NCBI GenBank assembly: GCA_036971615.1
Contig: JAYKKR010000005.1
Location: forward strand, 1,550,001-1,614,000
From: Amyloporia xantha
Taxonomy: Eukaryota; Basidiomycota; Agaricomycetes; Polyporales; Adustoporiaceae
Reading direction: 5' to 3'
DNA length: 64,000 nucleotides
Both the position numbers and the translations under genes were made by a program. Every line of letters starts with the position of its first letter. The first letter of the stretch is position 1. This document shows, in pieces, positions 55,579 through 64,000 of this stretch. The notes under the pieces are model-generated. The model was not told the origin of the DNA. It ran no database searches and was given only the letters and a program-made list of their open reading frames with translations.

Positions 55579-56805
55579 TCACCTCAAATTCCCCAAGAGG
55601 AAAGGTGAGCGATTTTGAACTTGTAGCACATGCCGGCTGAGGAGGTCAGGAAATCGCCATTCCAGAGTCGAGATCGTGGACTTCATATCCAGGTCACCCC
55701 GATGAATGAACACGACCTCCTGCACGGATTTGAACGCGTTGCGAGACAGGAGTCCTTCGACTTCATTCCATACCGGGCTCTCAAGCTGGCGGTAATCATG
55801 GAGCCACATTTCGAATGTGATGCGAACCAGAGGAGCCTGGGCGACTTGGAAGAGTAGTGCTGGCACCCATGGCGTCAAGTAATCTTGCAGATCGGAAACT
55901 ACCAGGTGGATGGAGCGCAATCCCGTATTCAGCGAGAGGTCGATGTATTCGTTGAGTGCTGGAAGGTATTTCAGCCCAATTGCTAAGTGAATAATGCCAA
56001 TATACTCACAATTCGCTATTGCCGGGTTCTGATCAAATTTGCAGCCGACTCGTACGTGCTTGAGTGCTGGTCCCAGGGATTCCAATAAACGTCCTACATG
56101 CTTCGCATCTGAGGCGAATACCCAATCGAACGCCACCGACTCCAACGAAGCGGGGACGGGCATTCTCAGTAGCCATTCTGAGAACCCAGCGGGATCGGAG
56201 TATCTATGAAATTCCACGTTGGACAGAGGCAATTTGGGCGGTTTCTCCATTTGCGAATCTATACAATGCTTGGACTCCCTCATCTTCCAGGATATCAAGT
56301 CGATGGAGAGTTTCGAGACGGAAGGAACCGCCGACACGATTTCTTCGAACTGGAAGAATGTGCTGAAGCTACACCCGGAGAAGTGTAGCTCGGTCAGCTT
56401 TGCAAGCCGCTTGAAACCGACGAGTATTGCCTCGAACTTTGCTTTGTCGTAGACTCGGTCCCATTCCACTTTCTCAAAGCGGAGACTTCGAAGGCGGACG
56501 AGCTTGTCGATGGGAATAGTGAAGAATCGATCGATCCATAGCTTTAGGTCGGGATTGCGGTAGTTAGCATAGGTGTTGAAGCAGATTTCTCGAACGAGCC
56601 TCGCAAGGTGAGGTGAGCGGTTGACAAGTCGGGTAAAGCGTGACAAGGTAGTGGCGTTCGTGATGATGACGGTATGGAAGAGATGATGTTGGCTGGGCGA
56701 ACGCCACGAGTGAGAAATTGTAGAACAGGTCTTGAGAGTATTCGGGTCGTCATGATTGTAGTCAACAATTTGATCAATAAGTTCTTGAGGAAAGGGTGTC
56801 GTCAT
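55579..56805 (-). CDS. F-box-like/leucine-rich protein of basidiomycete type
   Basis: The start is taken at ATG 56803-56805 (MTTPFPQELIDQIVDYNHDD), which gives the F-box-like N-terminus seen in many Agaricomycete proteins: P.E..D.I.D, then TCSTISHSW and LFHTVII. An in-frame upstream ATG at 56901 would cross a GTGAGT donor and is less likely. The remainder has irregular leucine-rich segments (LRSLRFEKVEW, LTELHFSGCSF, SVSKLSIDL). F-box proteins bring substrates to SCF ubiquitin ligases, but this family is huge and its members are mostly uncharacterised. A 27 nt stretch at 55983-56009 has perfect intron ends and is frame-neutral. About 408 residues. Confidence 0.75.
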   Translation of the reverse strand: MTTPFPQELIDQIVDYNHDDPNTLKTCSTISHSWRSPSQHHLFHTVIITNATTLSRFTRLVNRSPHLARLVREICFNTYANYRNPDLKLWIDRFFTIPIDKLVRLRSLRFEKVEWDRVYDKAKFEAILVGFKRLAKLTELHFSGCSFSTFFQFEEIVSAVPSVSKLSIDLISWKMRESKHCIDSQMEKPPKLPLSNVEFHRYSDPAGFSEWLLRMPVPASLESVAFDWVFASDAKHVGRLLESLGPALKHVRVGCKFDQNPAIANCEYIGIIHLAIGLKYLPALNEYIDLSLNTGLRSIHLVVSDLQDYLTPWVPALLFQVAQAPLVRITFEMWLHDYRQLESPVWNEVEGLLSRNAFKSVQEVVFIHRGDLDMKSTISTLEWRFPDLLSRHVLQVQNRSPFLLGNLR

Positions 56806-57568
56806 TATGGGCAAGAATGGGCGTTCCAAACGGATTTGATCTGAACGGATGGGGACGATGAGTACCGTCGCAGAGGGGCAGCAAATAAACTCACAGGTCA
56901 TGCTTTGACAGTGTTAGGTTGCCTTTGTATAGAGGATCGCTTGTTTCGAATGGTGAATGGATGTGAGGCGATCATGCTCAGGCTGGCTACGTTATTTATA
57001 AAATGGATTGTGAACAGCCCCAGTCAATGCTCAGTTGAAAGCCTTCAATAATGCACAGGATCCCAAGAACCACCTACCTGCGCCATGTACTATCTTGTAG
57101 AGGTGGATTTCCAAATAATCAGCACAAGAGATGTCAAACACATCTACAGTCATTTCCTGCCTTCTATGCAGGGCGTGAACCATTGTTAGGCGTAAAGCCC
57201 AATTGTGCCCCTCTTTAAGTGCTCGGTATCAAGGAGCTGCGATGTGACAATGCGGCACGGACTCAATCACTCATCTCGATCGGTTGTAACGCGCGTCTTA
57301 CATAAGCGTGCATTCCGTAGTCTTGGTACTTGGATATCCACGGGGTTTTCCCGCTCAAGTGGCAGTGACAAGCACGGTTCATGATTATAGCCATCACGAA
57401 TGTAGAAACCACGCTCTGCCAGTGGTATACAGACAACTTCCTTTGAGTCAGATTACATGCTGTGCAGTATATACAGGTTACGAAACCAACAAGGATGTCA
57501 ACCAACAAGACATTAGCTCTCGATCTGGGGCAATGCCATGCTATACAACATAAAGGAGACGAAGTTAT
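56806..57568. other. Gap without recognisable gene
   Basis: Promoter side of the F-box-like gene and 3' side of fumarate reductase. Short frames only. Confidence 0.4.
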
Positions 57569-59822
57569 CTACTTCTTCAGATTGCCAATGACGGAGTCCG
57601 GAGCATATCTTGGGATAACCTGAGGCAAGAAAAGATCGTTAGAGAGTATCCTTGAGACAAAGAAGCTGTTCTCAATAACCTTGGGGTCATGTAGCATGTT
57701 GAATTCCTCCGTCGCGTCACGGCCAGCAAACAGGATGATGGCCTTTTCGCCTCCCGGGTGGTCAGGTAGGAAGCTCGTGACGTCCAGCACTTGGTTGTCA
57801 ATGATAACCCAGATGTCGTCCTTCTTGTTATGCTTTGCCACCTCCTCGGCGGTGAACACGTTACCCGACCCTGAGCTCTTTGAGCCAGCGTCGGCTTTCG
57901 TCTCCGCCACAGCACTCTACGATTGCCGATTAGTTACCGAAGTCGCATTCAAGCATACTCGCTTACCTTTGAACTTGACTCTGCGCCAAGATGCCCAGCG
58001 ACCGCACCCAAACGTCCAGCTGCCTTCTCTGCCAATGGGCCGACGCGCTGCAACAGATATGATGCTGCCGAGTCACCGCTGACACGCCCAAAGACAACAC
58101 ATCCCAGTAGTGAACTGCCTCCCAATCGGTTGGCACCGTGAACACCACCGGCGACCTCACCAGCAGCGAACAATCCAGGGATAGGCTTGCCAGATTGAGA
58201 CAACACCCGAGACTCTGGGTCGATTTCGAGACCACCCATTGTGTAGTGTAGAACCGGTGTCATGATAGCAACATTGAAGATGTCGTCCATCTTCCACTCC
58301 CCAGTTGTGAAGAACTGCCCGCATTGGTGTTACATGATAGTTGGAATGCAAGACTAGATATCACGAACCTTCTTGCCAAATGGATCCTTCTTTGTCTTCA
58401 CAACGTTGTTGTAGTCGTCAAAGGTCTTCTTGAGAACCTCGGGCTTGAGCCCCATGTCCTTCGCAAGAGCTGCACCACTCTCATAGCGCTTCATGAGACC
58501 ACGGCCGACATAGTGCTTACAGTGCCACTCGATCTCCTTGGACGCATCACCGTTGAGAATAAGGCGGATAGGATACTAAGATCATAGACCGATGTCAGTC
58601 GAAAAGCACACTGAAACAATCACTTTAGTTCTCACTTTGCCGTTCTCCCAGATCTTGCCGGTAACATAGTCACGATGCTGCAACTCATCGACGAAACGCT
58701 GACCCTCGTTGTCCAGGAGCAACCCTCCCACACCACGAAGAGCCTCTGCGGCCAGGAACTTCACCTTTGCCTCCTGATCATTGGGGTCGACCAAGCCTGT
58801 TGGGTGCACCTGGACCTTCTCGAGATCGATTGCGCTCGCGCCGATGGCAAGAGCCATCTTCTGTCCGTCACCAGTGCAGTGGTCGCCGTTCGTGGTTGGT
58901 AGTTCGTAGTACTCGGGTCGGTACTTCTTCAACAGAGAATCAGAGGTAAAGTCCGCAGCGTAACCACCGGTAGCAAGGATGACGGGGCCATACGCAGTCT
59001 CCGTCTTGCCATTGTGGATGTACTCAACACCGATGACAGCATCACCGTCCCGGACGAGCTTCGCGACGCGTGCCTTCTTCTTGATCGTGACTCGGTCCGG
59101 CTGCGCCTGTGCCAGGTCCTCAAGACGCTCCATTTGGGCGTAGGTGATGACCTACAGGCAAGATCAGTCTACGGCAGGCCCAGTTACGATTTGTACAGAC
59201 CATTCCAGGGAACTGGGCGTTGCCTCGGTGTGTACGGGGGTGTGTGTGACCACCCAGACGAGCAACCTTGGATAGGTCCAGACCGAATTTGTCCTGCAGC
59301 CAGTTGACAGCATCACCCGAGCGGCCGGTGAGCACTCTGATGAGGTCGTCCCGCGCAAGATCACGAGCCTGTAAGCGATTATGAACACCCACAAGAATCA
59401 TGTACAAAAGTTCAACGTACAGAGCGTTTAGTGTCATCGAAGAAAGTTTTGGCGTTGTCTGGGATGCCCAACTCCTGCTGTGTTTGTGTCCCCGCACCGT
59501 TGATACCCGACGTGGCCTTCGTCGAGTTCCCACCCATGAAGCTGCATGTCGGACAGGTAAGCTATGAGGTATCGGACATCGACTAACACGATGAAGATGT
59601 CAAGACTCGCTCATACAGCACACCTCCCCGTCGAGGACTACGGCCGAGACCTCGCGGGGAGCCGTCTCCGAGCCAACACACCACCACTACCTCTAATAAT
59701 GATTGAGAAATAGGGACTTACGGTTGCTTGTCAAGCATGAGCACATTGGCTCCCCGCTCCAGAAGAGTGTGAGCGGCCGACAGGCCTGCGAGACCACCAC
59801 CGACAACGATAACTTGAGCCAT
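57569..59822 (-). CDS. Soluble fumarate reductase flavoprotein with C-terminal cytochrome b5 domain
   Basis: Start ATG 59820-59822, stop TAG 57569-57571, about eight exons. The N-terminus is a dinucleotide-binding fold ([20 protein letters not shown]), followed by [27 protein letters not shown] and ATGGYAADF. The active-site region [11 protein letters not shown] and [10 protein letters not shown] follow. The end of the FAD domain has [28 protein letters not shown] and [10 protein letters not shown]. After a short linker comes a cytochrome b5 domain: [25 protein letters not shown] with its haem-ligand His, and a DPKVIE-like second half that includes M-L-H. The enzyme reduces fumarate to succinate, helping redox balance. 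The b5 fusion is usual in filamentous fungi. Confidence 0.92.
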
Positions 59823-60190
59823 GATGTGAGGAAAGAGGTAGAGCGGGATTGGATGGGGACTCTGGGGAAGCACGGACTGAGAGCGTGATGAGCTCTTATA
59901 CAGAGACGCCGTCACGAGGGGGTCCCGATGGCATGTGAATCTTTCCGCTGAGTCCGCTCTGCTTCCGGGCATCCACCGGACCTTGAACGGACCCCGCACT
60001 CTACTACAAATGATCAATCTCTACACACAATTACATAACATTTATAAAACATACATCAAGACCGAGCGCAACCCGAGGCCTCCACAGATACATATTTTAA
60101 AGATACTAGTAGAGAAATTTACAGAGCACCTTTAACTCTATTCGTCAACAATGGTCTCCGCGACAGAGACTGCTTCCATCCACAAGATCA
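59823..60190. other. Short intergenic region
   Basis: Promoter of fumarate reductase and 3' side of the riboside kinase. No gene seen. Confidence 0.5.
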
Positions 60191-62388
60191 TTACTTCGCT
60201 TCGCCGCCCTGCACCTCCTGTTCTAGGCGAGCACAGACCTTGTCAACCATGTCCCCCATCTTCATCTCCAGCCCTTCGATCAGAATCAGCCCCAGCACTA
60301 CTCCGTTCGGCCGCCCGTGCTCGACGTCTCCCCCTTCCACCATCCGGGAGTGCGCCGCAACGTACGCGGGCCACACGATCTGTTCCCAGTAGTGCGGGGG
60401 ATCTCGCCACAACGTACCCTCTGGGTCGGATTGCACTCCGGAGGACGAACGGTGCGTTGTCAACGTAGGCGGAGACGGCCAGGTGGCGAAAAAGCGGCGT
60501 TAGGGGAAGTGCACATAGAATATGGGGAAGAGTGTCAGTATCGGCCGAAACGTCATATCCACAGAATATATTGAGACCAGAAAGAAGCACAGTAGAGAAG
60601 CTACCACGCGCCAATGAACATGGGAACTGTGGGTCCAAGGAGAGCCGCTTGTAGATGAGCTCCTGGACGAGCTCTCGAACGAGGTAACATCGTAGGTGTG
60701 CCCGAAACTACCGCGTGGGCTGGTTTTAAATGGGCCCAGAACAAGCTAACAACAAGGCCCGATGGATCCAAAAACCCGTGTCCATGTATAGGGGTGGAGA
60801 TTTCGGCAAGCGCTGACGGCCAGGAAAGACAATCCTTTGCAAATGGTGCGATATCCGCCGCAACAGTACAACGTCGCAGCATTCCTGTTTCCGGGAATAC
60901 CGCACATGATACTATCTTGAACACATACTCAAGCGCAAGGAACATTGTAGTGAGAAGACTTCGTGTCCCGCAATCTTAAAAATTCACCGTTACAGCTGGC
61001 ATACGATTTGTGCCACCAGAGAGAACCTTCCTTGGACCCTCCGTTCGACAGGCTCCCGGACGAGACAGCACCGGGCTGCGCCCGCATTCCAATGTCTGAG
61101 CCAGCGTCACCCATATGAAAGCTACGCTGGCGAGCTTTGAAGGTGACCAAACCAGTCGCCTAGCACGCAGCTAGCAGATCCAGGACGGCCGATAAAACCT
61201 GTAAACAACTGTATATCCGCCATATGTTCAAGAAGCAGACACGCGCTAACGACCGCGGGAGACGATCCTCGTGACGAGTTCACAGCGATCACCCTCAATC
61301 CTGCTAGACAAGCAATACGTGTAGCGATCAACATGCCGTCGTAGCCCTCGAAGGCAAGGGCTACACGACACTAACGTCTGGGTCGGCCTCCATCACCCAC
61401 AAGTAGCGAAGTGAACGTGGGAGAACGGACCAAATAGACCGAGTAGCACACACGCAAGGAGCTCCGAGACTGTGCCGCTCCCTGCAAGAATAGAAAAAAA
61501 GACGGATGTCCTACCTGCTGTATGATACCCATTTCTGTCATTGCGCCGTTGTTTCAGGGTATCGTGAGGAACTCTGAGGAAGATTCGGACGTCGAGGAGA
61601 TTCACAACGTCCTGTACATGAACCCGTTAGCGTAAAAAGAACGTCAGTAAAATGCAACAATCGCGTACCGGATGCCAATACAGCAGGAAACCATCGACGA
61701 GGACCCATACAATCTTCTCCCCCTGCTTCTCCCGCTCTTCTTGCAGTCGAGTGAATGCATCCCGCCACTGCTGGAACACGGTGCCCTCGACAGGCACATC
61801 CCTCTGCTCGTTCAAGTGGTCGTGGGAGTAGTGCTCGGGGGGTATCACTCCTGTCCGCTTGACCTGACAAGAAGCGAGTGAGCAGCAGTGTTTCCCGAAG
61901 AAAACGTCGATCCATAGGCAGGGCACCTGGGCTTGGTGGCGCTGGAGAGCGTACGCACCTCTGCTAGCGTCTTGATCATCTTCGGCCAGTCTATCGCGCC
62001 CTCCGGACTGTCCCAGTCTTGCACATTGTGCTCGGGATGCATGGGGATCAACTCTTGCGGCTAATGGCGCGTTCTCTCAGTACAAGCGCAGCACGGCGCG
62101 GCACCTAGAGTCAACACTCACTGGAGCGAAGTCCTAGCATTGTAGGGTCAAATCAGCGTCCTCCGGTCAAAGATACACAGGAGGACACCGATCCTGCCAA
62201 GGAGATGAACGTACATCTTGGTGAAGGATCATGCTCCCGGGGAGTATCCTGCGCAGATGCTTCGCGAGAGTCGTTTTCCCCGAGCATGTCGCTCCTCTAG
62301 TGCCGATTCATCAGTACTGACTTCAGATCCTGCACGATTCCTGTGAGAGAGCTCACCCAATTCCGACGAAAATGACACGGCTCTGCAT
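60191..62388 (-). CDS. NRK1: Nicotinamide riboside kinase
   Basis: Seven exons on the minus strand: 62357-62388, 62215-62296, 62122-62133 (12 nt), 61959-62060, 61669-61863, 61515-61611 and 60191-60435. The protein is about 254 residues. The P-loop GGATCSGKTTLAKHL is made across the first intron. HQDDFAPPQELIP is assembled from exon 2, the 12 nt exon (DFAP) and exon 4. Later motifs are VQDWDSPEAID-like, VLVDGFLLYW, DVRIFLRVP, RRNDRNGYHTA, then LWRDPPHYWEQIVWPAYV in the last exon. The enzyme phosphorylates nicotinamide riboside to NMN in NAD salvage. The last intron is 1,079 bp, roughly 10-20 times the norm here. My joining of the last exon rests on the NRK family sequence and a phase-compatible splice. 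Confidence 0.85.
60436..61514 (-). other. Unusually long last intron of the riboside kinase
   Basis: The donor is GTAGGA after CATACAGCAG, and the acceptor is CCGGAG before TGCAATCCGAC. Just inside the 5' end a pyrimidine tract and TTCTTGCAG (about 61454-61462) look like the acceptor of a short ancestral intron. That suggests about 1 kb was added after it. I see no inverted ends or transposase. Confidence 0.5.
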
Positions 62389-62922
62389 GTCCTGCTCGTG
62401 CGACTATGCTCAGGATGGACTCGCGAGTCAAATCGTAGACACCAATCCAAGATGTCTTGCTTTTGGGAATTACGAAATGACAGAGCACAAACAGCAGCGA
62501 AGTGATCACAGTAGTTGGATAAGATGCTGCGGTTGCATTCTTCAGGACTCGGTACCCAAGGTTCAACGTTCAACGCCCAAGGCACGAATGCTGCAATAGA
62601 CTAATAGATGAACTCGTTATCAGATAAGGAAATTGACTCGATTCATGAGCGGATCAGCTAATAGACGCCCATAAAGAGTCTGGACTAACGGTGAACCTTG
62701 GTGAACGCTCAAGAGTAGGGAATTCGAAGTGGCGGGCTGCAGTAGGCTTTGGCGATAGCGAGCAACACATGATAGATTTTATCAATATAATAATGGATGT
62801 AGATATGCAGTTAGAAACGGCACATGACGATGTCCCAAAGTTCGAAATAGATTAGACCCTATCCAAATTATCCTTCTCCTACGATATCTCAGCGCACCTA
62901 CAGATCCAGAAAATACAACACA
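62389..62922. other. Intergenic region
   Basis: Upstream of the riboside kinase and downstream of the ManC-like gene. No gene motif seen. Confidence 0.5.
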
Positions 62923-64000
62923 TCACAGCAGATGTTTGAAGCCAGCTTCCTTGCACTTCTTCACAAGCCTCTTTACTTCCTGCGACCGGGCTCGCGTAGT
63001 GACTAGCAGCGTGTCGGGCATGTCAACAATGACCAGATCGTCCACCCCCAGCAGAGACACCAGTCTTCCAGAGCCGGGGACCACGATGCCCCCGGCAGCT
63101 TGTTCGGTTAGCACTGCAAGATGACCATGTTAGTGTGTGATACTGCTCACGGGTTAAGATACCCCATACCAAGCGAATTGTCCCCAAGAATGCGCGGCTG
63201 GTTAGATTCAGCAGGCAGGAGATCAGCCAGAGAAGAGAAGTCTCCAACGTCGTCCCAACCTATACGATAGGAAAGGAGTCAGTGAAAACACAATCGAGAT
63301 GACCGCATCACTGACCGAAGGTAGCAGGAACGACTGCGACTCTCCGGTCCATAGCGGCAGGCTCCGCGACGGCGTTATCAATGGCAATCTTCTCCAGCCC
63401 TGGCCAAACCTCATTCAAGGTCTTCTGTCTCATTCTCTCATCATCCCAATTAGCCGCTATCTTCTGCAAGCCGTCGTGTAACTCAGGCTTGTACTCCTTC
63501 AACAGCTGCATCAGGAACGCCGCCTTCGTCACGAACATACCCGCATTCCAGCGGTAGCTACCAGTCTTGATGTACGCGGCAGCCGTACGAGCATCGGGTT
63601 TCTCCTTGAAGCTGGATACGAGACGCGCATTGGGGGCATCCACGAGCCCAAGTTTCTCCCCTAACCGGACATACCCAAAGCCAGTAGACGGATGCGATGG
63701 AGCGATACCGATCGTAACAAGATAATCCTTCTTGGCGACCTCGACGGCCTCTGCGACCGCCGATAGGAAAGCGTCATCACCGGAAATCATGTGGTCGGCC
63801 GCGAACGAACCAATGACGGCGTTGGGATCACGTCTGGAGAGTACAGCCGCCGCGAGACCAATAGCGGCCATGGAGTCCTTCGCACTCGGTTCGCAGAACA
63901 GGTTGTTTAGTTGAAGGTCCGGGAGCTGTTCGGTGATGCCCTTGACGTGGGCGGGACCTGCGACGATAGTTGTGCGCGTTGCGGAAGAGAGGGGGAGTAG
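62923..64000 (-). CDS. ManC-like mannose-1-phosphate guanylyltransferase (partial, start off the right edge)
   Basis: Exons visible are 63316-64000 (continuing past the edge), 63170-63259 and 62923-63113; the stop is TGA 62923-62925. The nucleotidyltransferase core has FCEPSAKDSMAAIGLAA, then FAADHMI, GFGYVRLGE, SSFKEKPDARTAAAYI and YRWNAGMFV. FGWDDVGDFSSL is formed across an intron. This pattern is the ManC type (GDP-mannose pyrophosphorylase of bacterial kind), not the usual eukaryotic GMPPB/Psa1 with its hexapeptide-repeat tail. It would make GDP-mannose from mannose-1-phosphate and GTP. Short introns (53-57 bp) show that it is a resident fungal gene and not contamination. Confidence 0.85.

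Noticed and set aside
60243..60638. Separate small gene on the minus strand with WRDPPHYWEQIVWP
   Set aside because: The motif is the C-terminal part of nicotinamide riboside kinase; splicing to the upstream exons is phase-compatible, so it was merged with that gene.
1..64000. tRNA, rRNA genes and CRISPR arrays
   Set aside because: I looked for B-box-like GGTTCRA words with cloverleaf context and for regularly spaced repeats and found none that hold up by eye; a tRNAscan run would be decisive.

Overview
This window is nuclear DNA of a filamentous basidiomycete, most likely an Agaricomycete of the Polyporales type. Genes are split by many 48-65 bp introns with GTRNGT donors. The housekeeping set is fungal: Tudor-SN, mitochondrial bS6, dolichyl diphosphatase, a Mei2-like protein, and soluble fumarate reductase fused to cytochrome b5. 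The repeats are also fungal: a Ty3/Gypsy chromovirus, a Helitron-type helicase and several small terminal-inverted-repeat elements. The organism assignment is inference from gene content and gene structure.

Layout. 1-7153: 3' part of a Gypsy chromovirus (protease, RT/RNase H, integrase with chromodomain, then an extra coiled-coil ORF, then the 3' LTR). It is inserted in an older palindromic element whose remainder lies at 7154-7610. 7611-9420: repeat-rich DNA with no gene. 9960-11350: broken 3-ketoacyl-CoA reductase gene carrying a 424 bp inverted-repeat element. 13251-14401: dolichyl diphosphatase. 15578-19601: a large multi-exon orphan gene (copy A), followed by a truncated copy of a transcription-factor gene. 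20486-22.9k: TPR-SET protein. 23873-26853: Mei2-like RNA-binding protein. 29117-30513: HAD hydrolase. 31768-32273 and 32526-36270: divergent bS6m and Tudor-SN. 36934-38784: Helitron-type helicase. 39305-40428: long palindromic element with a nested insertion. 40955-45054: decayed second copy (B) of the orphan gene, on the minus strand. 45681-47150: C2H2 transcription factor, the full version of the fragment beside copy A. 48593-50667: membrane dipeptidase. 52084-52916: small mitochondrial-type membrane protein. 54455-55186: secreted repeat protein with Kex2-type sites. 55579-56805: F-box-like protein. 57569-59822: fumarate reductase-cytochrome b5. 60191-62388: nicotinamide riboside kinase. 62923-64000: ManC-like mannose-1-phosphate guanylyltransferase, running off the right edge.

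The genes do not form one pathway. The best leads are the paired orphan gene, whose C-terminal block looks nuclease-like, and the secreted Kex2-type repeat protein. The two orphan copies also give an internal dating tool: copy B shows the empty site of a transposon that sits in the copy A promoter. Two genes, the dipeptidase and the riboside kinase, hide catalytic or metal-binding residues in 12-13 nt microexons that automated annotation would probably miss.

Exon borders were read by eye from splice signals, frame and remembered family motifs. No alignment or database search was run. Start codons of the TPR-SET, Mei2-like and transcription-factor genes are the least certain points.
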